The notes under the pieces are model-generated. The model was given only the letters and a program-made list of their open reading frames with translations. It did not search any database and was not told where the DNA came from. Position numbers and translations under genes: made by a program. Positions 13,597 through 16,504 of a DNA stretch of 16,504 nucleotides are shown piece after piece (positions within the stretch are counted from its first letter, which is position 1; every line of letters starts with the position of its first letter). The DNA is from Chromatiales bacterium (lineage in GTDB: Bacteria > Pseudomonadota > Gammaproteobacteria > UBA6429 > Thiohalophilaceae): the NCBI GenBank assembly GCA_027001895.1, contig JALTLP010000176.1, positions 1-16,504 on the forward strand, in the 5' to 3' direction.

Positions 13597-14541
13597 ATGT
13601 CTACCATCACAGTCAACGATATTTTTAATTCTCACTGTGACAAACTCAAACTAAAATGGATTTGTAACCAGCAAACTGCCGGTCAAACCGTTATTCATAC
13701 CGAACAACACCCCACCATATTCTTTATCGGCTTTCTCAATCTGGTTCGCCCCAATCAAATACAGGTTATTGGCAGAAAAGAAATTGAATACCTGAACCAG
13801 CTTGGCAAAAATTCCCTGAATGATGCCATCGAACATCTGTTTGCAGCAAAACCCTCGATGGTTATTGTTGCAAGAAATATAAAAGTTCCAGATGAAATCA
13901 TCAAGCTCGCCGAAAAAACCAATACCGCATTAATTCAGGCGGCCAGCAACGGTAATCAGGTTATTGAACTGATACAGTTTTACCTTGCCGATAATTTAAG
14001 TGAGTATATTTCATTACATGGCGTTTTTATCGAAGTGCTGGGGGTGGGGGTATTGCTGTCCGGTGACAGCGGCATTGGCAAAAGTGAACTGGCGCTCGAA
14101 CTGGTCTCGCGCGGTAACCGCCTGATTGCCGATGACATTATCGACTTTCGTAAAATCGCGCCTGACACGGTATCGGGCACCTGCCCGTCCATATTAAAAG
14201 ACTTTATCGAAGTACGGGGGCTTGGAATACTCAATATCCGTGCAATGTTTGGTGATAATGCCTTGATTAATAGAAAAAAACTGAGTTTAATAATACACTT
14301 GCAAGTATTAAAAAATGCCCCCCCTACTGCCGTTGACAGGCTTGATGGTGGCCAGAAACACCGCACGATACTTGATGTTGAAATTCCGGAAATAACCCTG
14401 CCGGTTGCGGCCGGTCGCAGTCTTGCGGTTATTGTAGAGGCAGCCGTTCGGAACCATGTTTTAATAATCAACGGCTATACTGCCAGTGAAGACTTTATAC
14501 AACGACAACAACAATACATAGACAATAAAACAGAACAGTAA
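13597..14541 (+). CDS. hprK: HPr kinase/phosphorylase
   Basis: HprK phosphorylates HPr on Ser46 with ATP or pyrophosphate and reverses this with phosphate. The 314-residue product has the two-domain layout: an N-terminal domain (about 1-128) and a C-terminal kinase domain with His141, the P-loop GDSGIGKS (156-163), LIADD (176-180) and the HprK signature EVRGLGILNIR (205-215). All expected catalytic elements appear intact. Enterobacteria lack this gene; alpha- and betaproteobacteria and some gammaproteobacteria have it. Unlike the truncated alphaproteobacterial form, this one keeps the N-terminal domain. It is 12 nt downstream of ptsN, shares one base with rapZ, and its likely substrate, HPr with Ser46, is encoded three genes away. 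No strong Shine-Dalgarno is visible. Confidence 0.96.
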   Translation: MSTITVNDIFNSHCDKLKLKWICNQQTAGQTVIHTEQHPTIFFIGFLNLVRPNQIQVIGRKEIEYLNQLGKNSLNDAIEHLFAAKPSMVIVARNIKVPDEIIKLAEKTNTALIQAASNGNQVIELIQFYLADNLSEYISLHGVFIEVLGVGVLLSGDSGIGKSELALELVSRGNRLIADDIIDFRKIAPDTVSGTCPSILKDFIEVRGLGILNIRAMFGDNALINRKKLSLIIHLQVLKNAPPTAVDRLDGGQKHRTILDVEIPEITLPVAAGRSLAVIVEAAVRNHVLIINGYTASEDFIQRQQQYIDNKTEQ

Positions 14542-15401
14542 TGAACCTCATCATCGTCAGTGGACTATCCGGCTCGGGCAAGAGTATAGCCCTGCATCTT
14601 CTCGAAGATCTGGGTTATTACTGTATTGATAACCTGCCTATCAGCATGTTACCGGCGTTGATAAAAGAATTTAACAGCAAAAAATCATCGTCGGGTATGC
14701 AGGATATTGCCATTGGTATTGATGCCCGCAATATGCCGGATAGTTTAAATGAATTTGAATCCTGCCTGAAAGAACTTAAAGACAACAAGATAAGCTATAA
14801 GGTGTTTTATCTTGAAGCAAATGACGAATGCATTATCAAGCGCTACAGCGAAACCCGCCGCAAGCATCCGTTAAGCCTGCCCGATATGTCACTGGCAGAA
14901 TCTATTGCACTGGAAAAAAAGTTGCTCGAACCGGTTGCCGACAGTGCCGATATTACCTTCGACACCAGCCAGACCAATGTTCACCAGTTACGTGAACGTA
15001 TTAAAGAACGACTTATCACCGATAACAGTACAACGGTTTCGATACTGATAGAATCATTTGGTTTTAAACATGGTGCACCCATTAATGCCGATTTTGTTTT
15101 TGATGTGCGTTGCCTGAGCAACCCGCACTGGGTTGAAGAACTGCGGCCTCAAACCGGCAAGGACAAAGATGTTATTGAGTTTCTTGAATCCAGCAAAGAT
15201 GTATCTGCAATGTATAACGACATTGTAAGCTTTCTGGAAAAATGGATACCCAGGTTTATTGCCGAGAATCGAAGTTATATGACCATTGCCATTGGCTGTA
15301 CCGGTGGTCAACACCGTTCGGTATATTTAACTGAAAAAGTAGCCAGCACACTTAAAAAACAACTGCCCAATATTCTGGTTCGGCACCGGGAACTGGAATA
15401 A
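14541..15401 (+). CDS. rapZ: RapZ/YvcJ-family nucleotide-binding protein
   Basis: In E. coli RapZ binds glucosamine 6-phosphate and the small RNA GlmZ and guides RNase E to it, controlling GlmS. The 286-residue product has an N-terminal P-loop GLSGSGKS (8-15) with EDLGYYCIDNLP after it, a Walker B-like region near FYLEA, and the C-terminal domain (from about 155) with SFGFKHGAPI, DVRCLSNPHW and GCTGGQHRSV (252-261), which holds the metabolite pocket. It stops at RHRELE; the KRK-containing basic tail that E. coli RapZ needs for RNA binding is absent. So metabolite sensing is likely, sRNA binding of the E. coli kind less so. It overlaps hprK by one base (TAATG), as in many genomes where the two are neighbours. 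Confidence 0.95.
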   Translation: MNLIIVSGLSGSGKSIALHLLEDLGYYCIDNLPISMLPALIKEFNSKKSSSGMQDIAIGIDARNMPDSLNEFESCLKELKDNKISYKVFYLEANDECIIKRYSETRRKHPLSLPDMSLAESIALEKKLLEPVADSADITFDTSQTNVHQLRERIKERLITDNSTTVSILIESFGFKHGAPINADFVFDVRCLSNPHWVEELRPQTGKDKDVIEFLESSKDVSAMYNDIVSFLEKWIPRFIAENRSYMTIAIGCTGGQHRSVYLTEKVASTLKKQLPNILVRHRELE

Positions 15402-15435
15402 CAGCTTTAGTGACAGCGAAACGGAACGATAAAGA

Positions 15436-15849
15436 ATGAGTGTTGCGATTATCATTATTACCCACGGTACAATTGGCGAGTCTATATTACAGACAGCAAC
15501 CGATATTATCGGCTCAGTTCCGATGCCGGTAAAAACTATCAGCGTTGGAATGGATTGTGATATAGAAACAGAAATAAAAAAAATAGACCAGCTTGCAAAA
15601 GAAATGTCGACCGGTGATGGTATATTAATTTTAACAGATCTCTTCGGTTCTACACCCAGCAACATTGCCAGTGCTATTAAAATACCGGACAGTGTTGTCG
15701 TTGCAGGATTAAACCTGCCAATGCTTATCCGGGTTATGAATTACTATATTCTTCCCCTTTACGAACTAACAGACAAGGCCACCGGTGGCGGCAAGGATGG
15801 TATCCTTGCCTGCTACCTTGATAGTCAAAATGAAACAAATTCAGATTAA
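15436..15849 (+). CDS. PTS EIIA component, mannose (EIIA-Man) type
   Basis: A stand-alone 137-residue EIIA domain of the mannose family, cytoplasmic, which takes phosphate from HPr. The expected phosphohistidine is His10 in IIIITHGTIGES; the family's second motif LTDLFGSTPSN lies around 66-76, and the GLNLPM stretch around 93-98. No EIIB, EIIC or EIID gene accompanies it here, so a regulatory role is more likely than sugar uptake; this is the usual state for the hprK-linked PTS of proteobacteria, though genes beyond ptsI cannot be seen. The start at 15436 is preceded by AAAGA. The last 20 nt overlap the HPr gene, which suggests coupled translation of the two phosphorelay partners. Confidence 0.94.
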   Translation: MSVAIIIITHGTIGESILQTATDIIGSVPMPVKTISVGMDCDIETEIKKIDQLAKEMSTGDGILILTDLFGSTPSNIASAIKIPDSVVVAGLNLPMLIRVMNYYILPLYELTDKATGGGKDGILACYLDSQNETNSD

Positions 15850-16099
15850 AATTATAAACAAGCTTGGCCTGCATGCCCGGGCAGCCGCAAAATTTGTAAC
15901 GCTTGCAAGTGAATACAACTGTGACGTACAGCTTGAACACAATTCAAAAAAAGTAAATGGTAAAAGCATTATGGGCGTTATGATGCTGGCAGCTTCAAAT
16001 GGAACTGAATTAACACTGATAGCCGATGGAGAGGATGAACAACAGGCACTCGATGCACTTAGCAGCCTTGTAAATAATCGTTTTGATGAATCTGTCTGA
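15830..16099 (+). CDS. ptsH: Phosphocarrier protein HPr
   Basis: HPr carries phosphate from Enzyme I (on His15) to EIIA proteins, and in organisms with HprK it is also phosphorylated on Ser46. The 89-residue product shows both sites at their canonical numbers: His15 in LGLHARAA and Ser46 in GKSIMGVMML. I chose the ATG at 15830 because it puts His15 in place and gives the standard length; a longer open frame starting at 15785 would add 15 residues that do not belong to the fold. The start lies inside the 3' end of the EIIA gene (20-nt overlap). The name NPr (ptsO) is possible, since the relay also includes EIIA(Ntr), but the intact Ser46 and neighbouring hprK make plain HPr the better description. 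Confidence 0.95.
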   Translation: MKQIQIKIINKLGLHARAAAKFVTLASEYNCDVQLEHNSKKVNGKSIMGVMMLAASNGTELTLIADGEDEQQALDALSSLVNNRFDESV

Positions 16100-16118
16100 T
16101 TAACCGGTAATAAACGTT

Positions 16119-16504
16119 ATGACTTTATGCCTGCATGGAACACGAATAACACCGGGGGTTGCTATCGGCCCGGTACATGTTATTCGCCAGCATGATTTTG
16201 AAGTTTCTGAACACAGTATTGAAGAACAGTATATCCCGGATGAAATTGCGCGATATAAAAAAGCCCTGTTGCATGCCAAAAACCACCTTGGACAGGTACT
16301 AAAAAATATTCCGGTTACAACCCCTACAGAAATTGTTTCATTTATAGATTCACACCTGCTGATGCTTAATGATGAAATGCTTTCTGATGCACCAGTCGAA
16401 ATTATTACAAAAAATAAATGCAATGCAGAATGGGCGCTTAAAATACAGCGCGACAGCATTGTTGATGTATTTGATTCGATGGATGACGATTATCTTCGCA
16501 CCCG
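16119..16504 (+). CDS. ptsI: PTS Enzyme I, N-terminal part (gene runs off the window)
   Basis: Enzyme I autophosphorylates with phosphoenolpyruvate and passes the phosphate to HPr. The frame starting at ATG 16119, 19 nt after the HPr stop, stays open to the window end (128 codons). It begins with the EI entry sequence GTRITPGVAIGPVHV (7-21), followed by the helical HPr-binding subdomain: EIARYKKALLHAK and FIDSHLLMLNDEML (about 84-97), the latter a conserved EI stretch. The phosphohistidine domain and PEP barrel are outside the window. The protein starts directly with the EI fold and has no GAF domain, so it is the PtsI type and not the nitrogen-type PtsP. The ribosome site is weak. No frameshift is seen. 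Confidence 0.93.
   Translation, partial: MTLCLHGTRITPGVAIGPVHVIRQHDFEVSEHSIEEQYIPDEIARYKKALLHAKNHLGQVLKNIPVTTPTEIVSFIDSHLLMLNDEMLSDAPVEIITKNKCNAEWALKIQRDSIVDVFDSMDDDYLRT

Noticed and set aside
13980..14471. 163-codon open frame on the minus strand inside hprK (13980-14471)
   Set aside because: It is antisense to the conserved HprK kinase domain and serine/threonine-rich without domains; a shadow frame.
15785..15829. Upstream ATG that would lengthen HPr by 15 residues
   Set aside because: The extra residues lie inside the EIIA gene in another frame and precede the HPr fold; starting at 15830 puts His15 and Ser46 at their canonical positions.
1..16504. CRISPR array, tRNA/rRNA gene, prophage or insertion sequence
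   Set aside because: No direct-repeat array, cloverleaf, rRNA-like segment, integrase or transposase was seen on either strand; the only repeat of note is the palindrome at 1578-1669.

Overview
The window reads as a chromosomal segment of a Gram-negative gammaproteobacterium. It carries the conserved block kdsD-kdsC-lptC-lptA-lptB-rpoN-hpf-ptsN in the order familiar from Escherichia coli, next to a YrbG-type antiporter. Two departures point away from the enterics: HPr kinase/phosphorylase (hprK) sits between ptsN and rapZ, and the KDO-8-phosphate synthase is of the metal-dependent type. Free-living gammaproteobacteria outside the Enterobacterales fit best; I cannot name a genus from the sequence. 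No tRNA, rRNA, CRISPR array, transposase or phage gene is visible.

Layout. (1) Positions 1-1375: the 3' end of an outer-membrane beta-barrel protein, then a small lipoprotein, closed by a strong intrinsic terminator. This part is visibly more A+T-rich than the rest and looks accessory. (2) Positions 1376-1734: no gene; the terminator and a 92-bp near-perfect inverted repeat. (3) Positions 1735-3056: a membrane-anchored diguanylate cyclase and, convergent to it, a 66-codon gene of unknown function. (4) Positions 3057-3689: a regulatory region with a regularly spaced TGTG/CACA array and a 25-bp palindrome resembling an IscR type 1 site, then the CGFS glutaredoxin grxD and its terminator. (5) Positions 3834-11029: an envelope block on the plus strand, mlaA, yrbG-like, kdsA, kdsD, a GT9 heptosyltransferase-like gene, kdsC, lptC, lptA and lptB. 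(6) Positions 11174-16504: rpoN, hpf, ptsN, hprK, rapZ, a mannose-type EIIA, HPr and the start of ptsI, which runs off the window.

How the genes work together. KdsD, KdsA and KdsC supply three of the steps that make KDO. The GT9 enzyme probably adds heptose or a related sugar to the lipopolysaccharide core, LptC/A/B are part of the machine that moves LPS to the outer membrane, and MlaA helps keep phospholipids out of the outer leaflet. Downstream, PtsI, HPr, EIIA(Ntr) and a Man-type EIIA form a phosphorelay with HprK able to phosphorylate HPr on Ser46. No sugar permease (EIIB/EIIC) is seen, so this looks like a regulatory PTS placed beside rpoN and rapZ, though the downstream side lies outside the window.

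I found no convincing wholly new system. The leads most worth checking are the two regulatory arrays between 3111 and 3259, the small gene at 2856-3056, the barrel/lipoprotein pair at the left edge, the RapZ that lacks the basic C-terminal tail, and the HprK-type regulatory PTS cluster.
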